The notes under the pieces were generated by a model. That model searched no databases. It was given only the letters and a program-made list of their open reading frames with translations, and had not been told where the DNA came from. 64,000 nucleotides of DNA, taken from the NCBI RefSeq assembly GCF_008806775.1, contig NZ_WAEM01000001.1:558001-622000 (forward strand), given 5' to 3'. Shown here piece after piece: positions 47,247 through 54,935 of this stretch. Position numbers and translations under genes: made by a program. Within the stretch, counting starts at the first letter, position 1. Each line of letters opens with the position of its first letter. Source of the stretch: Flavobacterium luteum. Lineage in GTDB: Bacteria; Bacteroidota; Bacteroidia; Flavobacteriales; Flavobacteriaceae.

Positions 47247-50200
47247 CTACTTTCTTAAAATTCGAACATTCATTTCCTCTACTTTTTTGTCTGATAAAAG
47301 CGATGGTGCACCAAACAACAAATCTTCACTCGTTCCTGTCTTTGGGAAAGCCATCACTTCTCTAATGGATGCTTTTTTTTCTAAAATCATCATCAAACGA
47401 TCAATTCCCCAAGCAATACCTCCATGTGGTGGTGCGCCGTATTGAAAGGCTTTATACATCGTACCCACACTTTTTATCATTTCTTCCTTATTGTAACCCA
47501 TATTTCTATATGTTGCTTCTAAAATCTCCGATTTATGAGCACGAACAGATCCTCCACCAATTTCATATCCATTTAAAATGATATCATATTGTTGAGCTAT
47601 AATAGTACCTATTTCATTATCATCTCCTTTCATATGTTTTTCCAAATCATAAATCGCTGGCATCGAAAAAGGATTGTGTGTAAATGTCCATCGACCTTCA
47701 TCTGTTCTTTCAAACATTGGGAAATCAATAACCCAAGCCGGACGTAATTCCTTAGGATTAATCAAGTGCAATATTTTACCCATTTCCTGACGAACCGCAT
47801 CCAAAGCTTTGTTTGCAGTTGCATAATCTGCTGCAGAGAAGAATACAATGTCACCCACTTGAGCATTGGTTACTTTAATAATTCCAGCAGCAATATCTTC
47901 ACCTAAAAACTTAATAATTGGTGATTGTAACTCGTCTTCATTTACAATAATATAAGCCAATCCACCCAAACCTTGCTGTTGAGCAATAGCGGTAAGATTT
48001 TCGATTTGACCTTTAGACATGCGCTTATTTCCTTGCTCCTGTGCAGAAACCTTGATGCATTTTACAATTCCGCCGTCCTCAATAGGCTTGCTGAATACTT
48101 GGAAAGTCGTTTCTTTTACAATATTGGTAATGTCTTGCATTTTTAAGCCGTAACGTAAATCAGGTCTGTCACAACCGTAGAAATCCATTGCATCTTTATA
48201 AGTAATCACTTCAAAAGGGCGTAAAATCCATTTGTTGCCATATATTTTCTTCACTACTTCATTAAACATTTTGGTGTTTAAATCTATAATTTGCTGCATA
48301 CTGCCGTAAGCCATTTCCATATCCAATTGCGTGAATTCAGGCTGGCGGTCTCCACGTGAATCCTCGTCTCTAAAGCAACGTGCTATTTGGAAATATTTTT
48401 CATAGCCACTTACCATCAACATCTGTTTGAACTGCTGTGGCGCTTGTGGCAAGGTATAAAACAAACCAGAACCTTTACGAGTAGGAACGATAAATTCACG
48501 TGCTCCCTCATCGGTCCCTGCACTTAAAATTGGCGTTTCAATTTCCAAGAATTCTTCTTCATCTAAAATGTCACGCAATAATTTAATGACTTTATGACGG
48601 TTGACGATGGCTCTTCGTACTTCTTCATTTCTGTGATCCAAAAACTTGTATTGGAAACGAATTGCTTCGTTCGTTTTTGCCGCTCTTTTGATTTCAAAAG
48701 GCAAGGTTTTAGACAAGTTTAAAATTTCTAAAGCCGAAGTTTCCAATTCAATTTTACCTGTTCGCAAACCTGCATTATAATCATCTTCATTACGCCCGAC
48801 AACAATTCCAGTTACTGAAATAACCGATTCTGGTTTCAGTTTCACTAACTCATCGATATTAGGAAATGACTCTCTGCTGATTCGTACTTGAAAAATCTCG
48901 TAACTTGAATCACGCAAATCGATAAACATTAATTCACCGTGGTCACGCACACTGGCAACCCAGCCCGACAACATCACTTCTTGTTGAATGTTTTCTTCGG
49001 ATAATTGTGAAATTTTATGGGTTCGATACGTGTCTTTTATAATAATAGGAATTTCAGGAAGAGCTTCTTCTTGAACCTCTTTATTTTCCGAAATAGATTC
49101 TTTCGATATTTTTTCTGATGCTTCTTCTTTTTCTAAAACAACGGCGGCTCCTAATTGGTCTATAATAATTTGACGAATTACTTTCCCATTCGCTCCTTTT
49201 CCGATAACACTTAAAACTTTACCAACTAAAATCCCTGCTTTTCCTTGGTCTCCTGCTTTAATATCATTGGCAACAGCCTCATTTTCTAAAATCACTTTAG
49301 CAATAACTTCTTGTACTTTATCTTCCGAAATGGTGTTTTCTGCAAAGTACTTGTTGTAGTCAAAAGTGCGATCTTTTAAATAAGATGTAATCGCATTTTG
49401 AACTAAAACAGCAGTAATTTTTTCGGCTTTAAATAATTTAAAAATATCCGTTAAATGGGCAATGCTATGAATTTCTGCGAAGTCTTCAGCCTTAATATTG
49501 TTTGCCAAAGTTTTTGCCACAAACGAAGGGTCTTTGATTTCGTTATTTATTTCCACGAATGTTTGCGAACGCAATTTATCTGCCGTGAAAAATTTAGCGT
49601 CTTGTGGCAAAACACCTCCATTTATTAAAATAGATTCCACTGCATAAGGCAATGCACTTGTATCCACTTTAATCGCTTCAATCTCTGCTTTGATATTTAC
49701 GAAAGGTAAATCGGGCTCCGAAATAAAACGATAATCGGCTTCGAATTCTTTTTTACGCATTACTTTGGTCTGCTTCAAATCAGCATCCCACAAAACTGTT
49801 GTTTGATCAGGTCTAAATTCTTTATTTTCAATAAAATAATTGAATTGTTTCTCCACTTCTTCTTTCAAAGCTTCCACCATAAACTTAAACGAGTTTAAAT
49901 TTTTGATTTCCGTTCTTGGATTCAATTCGTAAGAATGTTTTTTTCGCAAAGACACCGAAACATCCGATTTGAATTCTCCTTTCTCCAAATTGGCTTCAGA
50001 AATTCCCAAGTTTTGAACAATACGTTGAATGTATTGCGCATAGGTTGAAGCATCTTCAATATTACGGATACAAGGCTCCGTAACAATTTCGATCAATGGC
50101 ACACCTGCTTTATTAAAATCAACTAACGAAATTTTCTTTTCGTGCATCAATTTGGCAGCATCCTCTTCAATATGCACCTGTGTTAAATTCACGGTAAACT

Positions 50201-50579
50201 GCGTACCATCATTTCTATAACAAGAAACGTGTCCGTCAGGAATTATTGGATTGTGAAATTGTGTTATTTGAATATTTTTTGGGTTGTCCGGGTATTCGTA
50301 ATGTTTTCGATCCCAAGAAATCACTTCATTACTAAATGACGATCCTACGGCTTTACCAAAATAAATCGCTTTTGTAATCGCTTCTTTATTTAAAGCAGGC
50401 AAAACGCCCATTTGTCCCGTACAAACCGAACATATATTTTCGTTAGGTGTTTCTATTTCTTGATTTGGACAAGAACAAAACAACTTGGTTTTGGTATTCA
50501 ATCGAACGTGAGTTTCCAGTCCGATTACCAATTCTAAATCGTGGGCTTTTAAAGCCGCAGTTAATTGCTCCAATTCCAT
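47247..50579 (-). CDS. Fused GatB amidotransferase subunit / aspartyl-tRNA synthetase
   Basis: One uninterrupted 1110-codon frame. Residues 1 to about 480 are GatB (VIGLETHVRLNTKTKLFCSC; ENICSVCTGQMGVLP; KAGVPLIEIVTEP; the YqeY-like tail DQGKAGILVGKVL). About 45 Glu/Ser/Ile-rich residues follow as a linker. From about 525 the chain is a bacterial-type AspRS with anticodon-binding domain (YRTHKISQLSEE, GWVASVRDHGELMFIDLRD), class II motif 2 (ARCFRDEDSRGDRQPEFTQ), GAD-type insertion, and motif 3 (GIAWGIDRLMMI). The His in RDHG is the residue associated with non-discriminating AspRS (Leu in E. coli). GatB activates Asp/Glu-tRNA for amidation; AspRS supplies Asp-tRNA. It follows gatA with a TAATG overlap. 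Confidence 0.93.
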   Translation of the reverse strand: MELEQLTAALKAHDLELVIGLETHVRLNTKTKLFCSCPNQEIETPNENICSVCTGQMGVLPALNKEAITKAIYFGKAVGSSFSNEVISWDRKHYEYPDNPKNIQITQFHNPIIPDGHVSCYRNDGTQFTVNLTQVHIEEDAAKLMHEKKISLVDFNKAGVPLIEIVTEPCIRNIEDASTYAQYIQRIVQNLGISEANLEKGEFKSDVSVSLRKKHSYELNPRTEIKNLNSFKFMVEALKEEVEKQFNYFIENKEFRPDQTTVLWDADLKQTKVMRKKEFEADYRFISEPDLPFVNIKAEIEAIKVDTSALPYAVESILINGGVLPQDAKFFTADKLRSQTFVEINNEIKDPSFVAKTLANNIKAEDFAEIHSIAHLTDIFKLFKAEKITAVLVQNAITSYLKDRTFDYNKYFAENTISEDKVQEVIAKVILENEAVANDIKAGDQGKAGILVGKVLSVIGKGANGKVIRQIIIDQLGAAVVLEKEEASEKISKESISENKEVQEEALPEIPIIIKDTYRTHKISQLSEENIQQEVMLSGWVASVRDHGELMFIDLRDSSYEIFQVRISRESFPNIDELVKLKPESVISVTGIVVGRNEDDYNAGLRTGKIELETSALEILNLSKTLPFEIKRAAKTNEAIRFQYKFLDHRNEEVRRAIVNRHKVIKLLRDILDEEEFLEIETPILSAGTDEGAREFIVPTRKGSGLFYTLPQAPQQFKQMLMVSGYEKYFQIARCFRDEDSRGDRQPEFTQLDMEMAYGSMQQIIDLNTKMFNEVVKKIYGNKWILRPFEVITYKDAMDFYGCDRPDLRYGLKMQDITNIVKETTFQVFSKPIEDGGIVKCIKVSAQEQGNKRMSKGQIENLTAIAQQQGLGGLAYIIVNEDELQSPIIKFLGEDIAAGIIKVTNAQVGDIVFFSAADYATANKALDAVRQEMGKILHLINPKELRPAWVIDFPMFERTDEGRWTFTHNPFSMPAIYDLEKHMKGDDNEIGTIIAQQYDIILNGYEIGGGSVRAHKSEILEATYRNMGYNKEEMIKSVGTMYKAFQYGAPPHGGIAWGIDRLMMILEKKASIREVMAFPKTGTSEDLLFGAPSLLSDKKVEEMNVRILRK

Positions 50580-51976
50580 TATAGTGTATCTTTTAAGAAG
50601 TTTGCAAATTGCAAAACTAATTCATCATTTTTTTTTGCAGCCGTGATTTGCAGTCCAGTGCTTGTTCCTTGTGGCACGGTCAAAGTGGGTAATTGTCCCA
50701 AACTAAATCCAACCGTATACGCATCTGACAAATACATCGCCAACGGATCTTTTAAACTGTCTCCAATTTTAGGAGGCGTGTTTGGCGTAACTGGCGATAA
50801 AATAATATCAACTTCCTTAAAATCTTCACTGAAGTTCTCCGAAATTTGATCTCTTAAAGCCAATCCTTTTAAATATATTTCATCTGAAAACCCCTGTGAC
50901 AACACTTGGTTTCCTCCAACAATTCTGCGTTTTGTTTCTTCTGAAAAGTTTTCAGAACGCGTTACCGCATAGGTGTCAATCAAATTATCTCCTTCGATAC
51001 GGTTTCCATAATTGGTTCCATCCAAACGAGATAAATTGGAAGCTGTTTCAGCCATTGCCAACGTATAATAAGTAGAAACTAAAATATCAGATTTAAAAAA
51101 ATCCAATTCCTTTACGGTAATTCCTTTAGTTTTCAACTTTTCGATGGTGGCCAAAAAATCAGATTTTATTTTGGTATCAATAGCATCACTTTCGATAAAG
51201 TTTTTAAAATAACCAATTGTTTTTACAGCGGAAGTTGCAATCGCATCTTCACTAATTTCAGTTGAAGGAATTGAAGTTTGATCTTTTGGATCTTTACCAC
51301 TCATTACATTCAACACAATTCGAATATCTTCAATTGATTTAGCCAATGGACCCACACAATCTGTAGAGGATGCATAAGCCATCAATCCAAATCGAGAAAT
51401 TCTTCCGTAAGTTGGTTTAAAACCGTAAATATGATTGTACCCAGCAGGTTGACGAATAGAACCGCCCGTATCGCCACCAATAGAAAATACAGTATATTCT
51501 TTGGCAACGTTAACAGCAGATCCACCACTTGAACCGCCGGCAACTAATGTGGGATCGATAGCGTTTTTCACCGCTCCAAAAATGGTGTTTTCACTGGAAG
51601 AACCGTGTCCAAAACTATCACAGTTTTCTTTTACCAAAGGAATAGCGCCTGCATCCAATAATTTTTGAATTGCAGTAGCCGTGTAAGGCGACTTATAATT
51701 TTTTAGCAAATCAGAACTTGCTGTAGCGTAAGTTCCTTGCAACATATATACATCTTTGATTCCAAAAGGAATTCCTTCTAACAAACCTATGGTTTCCCCT
51801 TTGGCAATTTTAGCATCCACTTTGGCAGCCAAATCTAAAGCCAAAGTATCCAACAAAGAGTTGACAGAGTTATACGTATTTTGTTCCAGCAGCTCTAATT
51901 TTTCTTGTACCAAAGCGGTGCAAGTGATTTGTTTTGACACCAATTGTTGGTGTATTTTTTTTATTTGAGATTCCAT
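50579..51976 (-). CDS. gatA: Asp/Glu-tRNA amidotransferase subunit A
   Basis: 465 residues with the amidase signature. The Ser-cisSer-Lys triad is in PFGIKDVY (Lys), GGSSGGSAVNVAKEY (cis-Ser) and GGDTGGSIRQPAGYN (nucleophile Ser), and FGLMAYASSTDCVGPLAKS is typical of GatA. It releases ammonia from glutamine or asparagine and passes it to GatB. It starts 1 bp after gatC and its stop shares a base with the next start. Confidence 0.95.
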   Translation of the reverse strand: MESQIKKIHQQLVSKQITCTALVQEKLELLEQNTYNSVNSLLDTLALDLAAKVDAKIAKGETIGLLEGIPFGIKDVYMLQGTYATASSDLLKNYKSPYTATAIQKLLDAGAIPLVKENCDSFGHGSSSENTIFGAVKNAIDPTLVAGGSSGGSAVNVAKEYTVFSIGGDTGGSIRQPAGYNHIYGFKPTYGRISRFGLMAYASSTDCVGPLAKSIEDIRIVLNVMSGKDPKDQTSIPSTEISEDAIATSAVKTIGYFKNFIESDAIDTKIKSDFLATIEKLKTKGITVKELDFFKSDILVSTYYTLAMAETASNLSRLDGTNYGNRIEGDNLIDTYAVTRSENFSEETKRRIVGGNQVLSQGFSDEIYLKGLALRDQISENFSEDFKEVDIILSPVTPNTPPKIGDSLKDPLAMYLSDAYTVGFSLGQLPTLTVPQGTSTGLQITAAKKNDELVLQFANFLKDTL

Positions 51977-51977
51977 T

Positions 51978-52247
51978 TTATCCTTCTATCACTTTAGCAA
52001 CCACTAAAAAACCATTTTTTTTGTTCGGGAAATTTTCTATAATGAGTTGTTTTTCCATAGCCGAACTTTCTATCACGACATCTTCTCTTAAATCACTTAC
52101 AGACACACAATTATGATTGACATTATTTGCGGCATTATTATTTGATGGAACTGCATTTTTAATTACATCAAATAATTTATTCACGGACTCGGAGGGCAGT
52201 GCTCCTTTAATACTCGACAAGATATCGACCGTCATTGCTTTGCTCAT
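51978..52247 (-). CDS. gatC: Diverged GatC-like subunit
   Basis: 89 residues. The second half fits GatC (VSDLREDVVIESSAMEKQL then FPNKKNGFLVVAKVIEG, compare the usual LREDxxxxS ... A PxxxxGFFxVPKVI). The first half lacks the standard HLARLxLxxEE helix and has an Asn/Ala-rich segment (SNNNAANNVNHN). GatC stabilises the GatA-GatB interface. Identification rests on the C-terminal half and its place before gatA. Confidence 0.7.
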   Translation of the reverse strand: MSKAMTVDILSSIKGALPSESVNKLFDVIKNAVPSNNNAANNVNHNCVSVSDLREDVVIESSAMEKQLIIENFPNKKNGFLVVAKVIEG

Positions 52248-52283
52248 AATTTAATTCGTTTTAAAGTCAAACTTTTAAGGTGG

Positions 52284-52291
52284 CAAAATTA
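52284..52291 (-). promoter_or_regulatory. -7 element of the gatC-gatA-gatB/aspS operon
   Basis: The minus strand reads TAATTTTG 36 nt before the gatC ATG. The -33 is not clear. Confidence 0.45.
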
Positions 52292-52453
52292 CGAAAGTTT
52301 TATGAGGGAATGGTGTTTTATTTTAATGATTTCGATAGTATTTTGTGAAAGAATACGACAATTTAACATTATGTTAAATTTGATTTCTTTGTTAGAAAAC
52401 TATGTTGAATTAGTAGTCCGTTCAAGAAAAGTGTTTACGGATAATACGGATTT

Positions 52454-52903
52454 CTATTCCATACTTTCAATCAAATACTTCGTTCCATTAATCTCAAACA
52501 AAAAACCCACTTCATTTCCCATCAGTTTATTTCCTAATGGCGATTGCGGAGATAAAGCAATAACAGTAGTTCCTTCAACAGCAATTTTAGGAAGTGCTGC
52601 ACTTAAATAAAGATAAATTCCATTGGCTTTGACCAAACTACCCACGATTATAGTTTTAGCAATTGTAGTAGAAACAATTTTGTCTAGAATAGCCTTCTGG
52701 GACAAAACTTCCCTTAATTTATGATTTAGTTTTTCTTGCTCAATGTGCATCATCGACAAAGCCGTTTCGTGTTTGTCACCAGCAGAACCTTTGGCATCAT
52801 TTTTAGAATCTTCGGTCAAAGCCGTAATCATATCTCTAAAAACATCGATTTTGTCTTGGACTAGCTGCTGGTACTGTTGGTGTATTTTTTGTTTGAAAGT
52901 CAT
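52454..52903 (-). CDS. GreA/GreB C-terminal-domain protein
   Basis: 149 residues. A helical N-terminal half (QQYQQLVQDKIDVFRDMI ... QEKLNHKLREVL) is followed by the FKBP-like C-domain of Gre factors (SPQSPLGNKLMGNEVGFLFE). The invariant acidic tip of true GreA is not evident in the N-terminal coiled coil, so it may be a Gre-like regulator of RNA polymerase rather than a cleavage factor. Members are sometimes mislabelled 3-oxoacyl-ACP synthase. It lies upstream of gatC, separated by 206 bp. Confidence 0.75.
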   Translation of the reverse strand: MTFKQKIHQQYQQLVQDKIDVFRDMITALTEDSKNDAKGSAGDKHETALSMMHIEQEKLNHKLREVLSQKAILDKIVSTTIAKTIIVGSLVKANGIYLYLSAALPKIAVEGTTVIALSPQSPLGNKLMGNEVGFLFEINGTKYLIESME

Positions 52904-52923
52904 GATTTAAGAAAAAGTTTAAC

Positions 52924-53043
52924 CACTAAGTTCACAAAGAAGGCTCTAAAAACACAAAATAAATTTTGACTCTTTGTGACCCTTGCGACTTCTTTGTGAC
53001 CCTTGTGTTTAGATTATGAGATTGCTTCACTAAGTTCGCAATG
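52924..53043. repeat. Intergenic direct repeats before the Gre-like gene
   Basis: TCTTTGTGACCCTTG occurs at 52971-52985 and 52991-53005. CACTAAGTTCACAAAG (52924-52939) recurs as CACTAAGTTCGCAATG (53028-53043). The CACAAAG motif also occurs in inverted orientation. It appears to be a dispersed intergenic repeat rather than coding DNA. Confidence 0.65.
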
Positions 53044-53046
53044 ACA

Positions 53047-54807
53047 TTAAAAATCAAATTTATAATTTCCACCCAACATAATCTGAAAAGATTGCACAGG
53101 AAAATTCAACCATTTTTGATATCCTTGATTGGCAATATTGTTCAATCTTAAAAAAGCTGTAAATTGTTCGTTATACTTGTATCCAAAATGTGCATTGGCA
53201 TCAAAATAACTGTCAATTTTCTGAATATTTGATTCGGTTAGTAGTGTGATTATATTTGTTTTTTGTAATACATCTTTACGTTCGCCTACAAAAAAAACAT
53301 CAACTCCTGCATACCATTTTTGTGTAATATTTACATCTAAATTCGTTCCTATTTGTATGGCTGGCAAATTCCATGCTTCTTGCTCAAAAGAGGTAGAAAA
53401 AGAACTGAAAGTTCCATTGACTCCAAAAGAAATATTTTTAGAAAAATCGGCTTTCAATTCCCCAAAAATGCTCAACGTTTTTAGCTTGTCGTATACAACT
53501 CCAAAAGAATTACCGTATTTATATTCGTCTTGAACAAGAATAGTTTCATTGAATGGATTGCTTTTAAATAAACCTCGGTTTTTTTCATTTACATAAGATC
53601 CTTTTACATTATAGCTCACATAGTTTGATAATTTTCCTTTTAATCCTGCAAAAAGATCGTATTGTCTGTCAGTAGGAGACACAATTATTGTTGGAGAAAG
53701 AAATGAATTTACATTCGTAAAATCTCGATACGAATTTTGATCTAAACTACCTTCAATTCCTGTGTAAAAAACCATTAAATCACCAACAACTTTTAGAGAA
53801 GCATTGACTTGAGGATAAAAGAATAGTTGATTGTCACTTCGTTTGGTATCTAAACTATAAAAAACAGATGCTCCAATATTTATAGCCCAATCGTCTTTTT
53901 TTACAGCAAAACTTGGATTTATACCAAAATTAGCAAAACCATAGTTTGTAGAAGTTACCCCTGAAAAATCCTTTGCGAAAGTTCCACCAACATAATCAAC
54001 AATCAAATTAGTTTTAATAACTTTTTCTACAATATCTAACTGAAAAGAAGGTTTAGCAACAAATCGGTTTTCAGAAGAACTATAGCCATCCCAAAAACGA
54101 TTGTATTTTAAAGTAATTTCATTAAAAATACTTTCACTAAAATTTATTTTTCCGCCTAAATAAAAATTATGAAATGTTTGTCCTTTATCTACTCCGTTAT
54201 AAATTGTATTTCTCTCTGTTTCGGTCAATGATGTGCCATAATTTATTTGTAAACCATACCAGTGGTAATTTTGAATTTGATAGCCTAAATCGGTAGTCCA
54301 TGAATAATCACTTTTTTTACTGCCATAAGTTAAGTCTAACGAAGTATTCAAAAAACTATCATTTACTGGAATATTTTCAATTCCTCCATTAGAAGATAAA
54401 TGTTTTAACATTCCGGCAAAATAATCGGTATCTCCAACATTTTCTGTGACATAAAGCTCACCAAAAACAGTGAAATAATTGCCCAAGCCTCCCGTAAAAT
54501 AATTTTTGTATAATCGTTCTTCTTTCGATTTATCAACACTTGCGGCTTTTCCTTTTGATGGCGAAAAAGTAGACGCAACTGGAAATGAAAAAATTGTATA
54601 TTTAATATTTTCTTTCTTCGTATTGTCTTCATCCTCAAGAGTTGGTGTTTCTTTAATTTTAAATGCATCTGAAATTGTAGGTGTATAAGGCTTTACCACG
54701 TTTACTACTTCAGTACCTATATTTTCATCTTTTTTTTGTGCAGAAACAATTTGCAAACTGGCAAGAAGTAAAAAAACAGTGATTTTATGTTGAATTTTGA
54801 TTTTCAT
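53047..54807 (-). CDS. Outer-membrane beta-barrel protein of TonB-receptor type without plug
   Basis: 586 residues with a signal peptide (cleavage after VSAQ). A ~70-residue Thr/Glu/Lys-rich segment (VVNVVKPYTPTISDAFKIKE) is followed by barrel strands to a C-terminal FDF. The plug domain and TonB box of a full receptor are missing. The barrel end resembles TonB-dependent receptors (AFLRLNNIANQGYQKWLNFP). It lies directly downstream of the large TPR gene on the same strand, a pairing I recall from Bacteroidota, so the two probably act together at the outer membrane. Confidence 0.78.
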   Translation of the reverse strand: MKIKIQHKITVFLLLASLQIVSAQKKDENIGTEVVNVVKPYTPTISDAFKIKETPTLEDEDNTKKENIKYTIFSFPVASTFSPSKGKAASVDKSKEERLYKNYFTGGLGNYFTVFGELYVTENVGDTDYFAGMLKHLSSNGGIENIPVNDSFLNTSLDLTYGSKKSDYSWTTDLGYQIQNYHWYGLQINYGTSLTETERNTIYNGVDKGQTFHNFYLGGKINFSESIFNEITLKYNRFWDGYSSSENRFVAKPSFQLDIVEKVIKTNLIVDYVGGTFAKDFSGVTSTNYGFANFGINPSFAVKKDDWAINIGASVFYSLDTKRSDNQLFFYPQVNASLKVVGDLMVFYTGIEGSLDQNSYRDFTNVNSFLSPTIIVSPTDRQYDLFAGLKGKLSNYVSYNVKGSYVNEKNRGLFKSNPFNETILVQDEYKYGNSFGVVYDKLKTLSIFGELKADFSKNISFGVNGTFSSFSTSFEQEAWNLPAIQIGTNLDVNITQKWYAGVDVFFVGERKDVLQKTNIITLLTESNIQKIDSYFDANAHFGYKYNEQFTAFLRLNNIANQGYQKWLNFPVQSFQIMLGGNYKFDF

Positions 54808-54841
54808 ATATTTAAATTTTATTTTTCATTGGTAACATATG

Positions 54842-54900
54842 GTATCGCCTTTTAATCATTGGTGTTTGCTTACGCAAACGGCTTGTTAGTGGCGATTTCA
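54842..54900. repeat. Nested inverted repeats between the TPR and barrel genes
   Basis: ATCGCC (54844-54849) pairs with GGCGAT (54891-54896), enclosing a hairpin GTTTGC-TTAC-GCAAAC (54864-54879). It is GC-richer than its surroundings. No T-run follows, so it is not a standard terminator; it may be a dispersed repeat or an RNA processing structure. Confidence 0.55.
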
Positions 54901-54935
54901 TATTTTTAAAATTGAGAATTATAATAATCTCTAAA

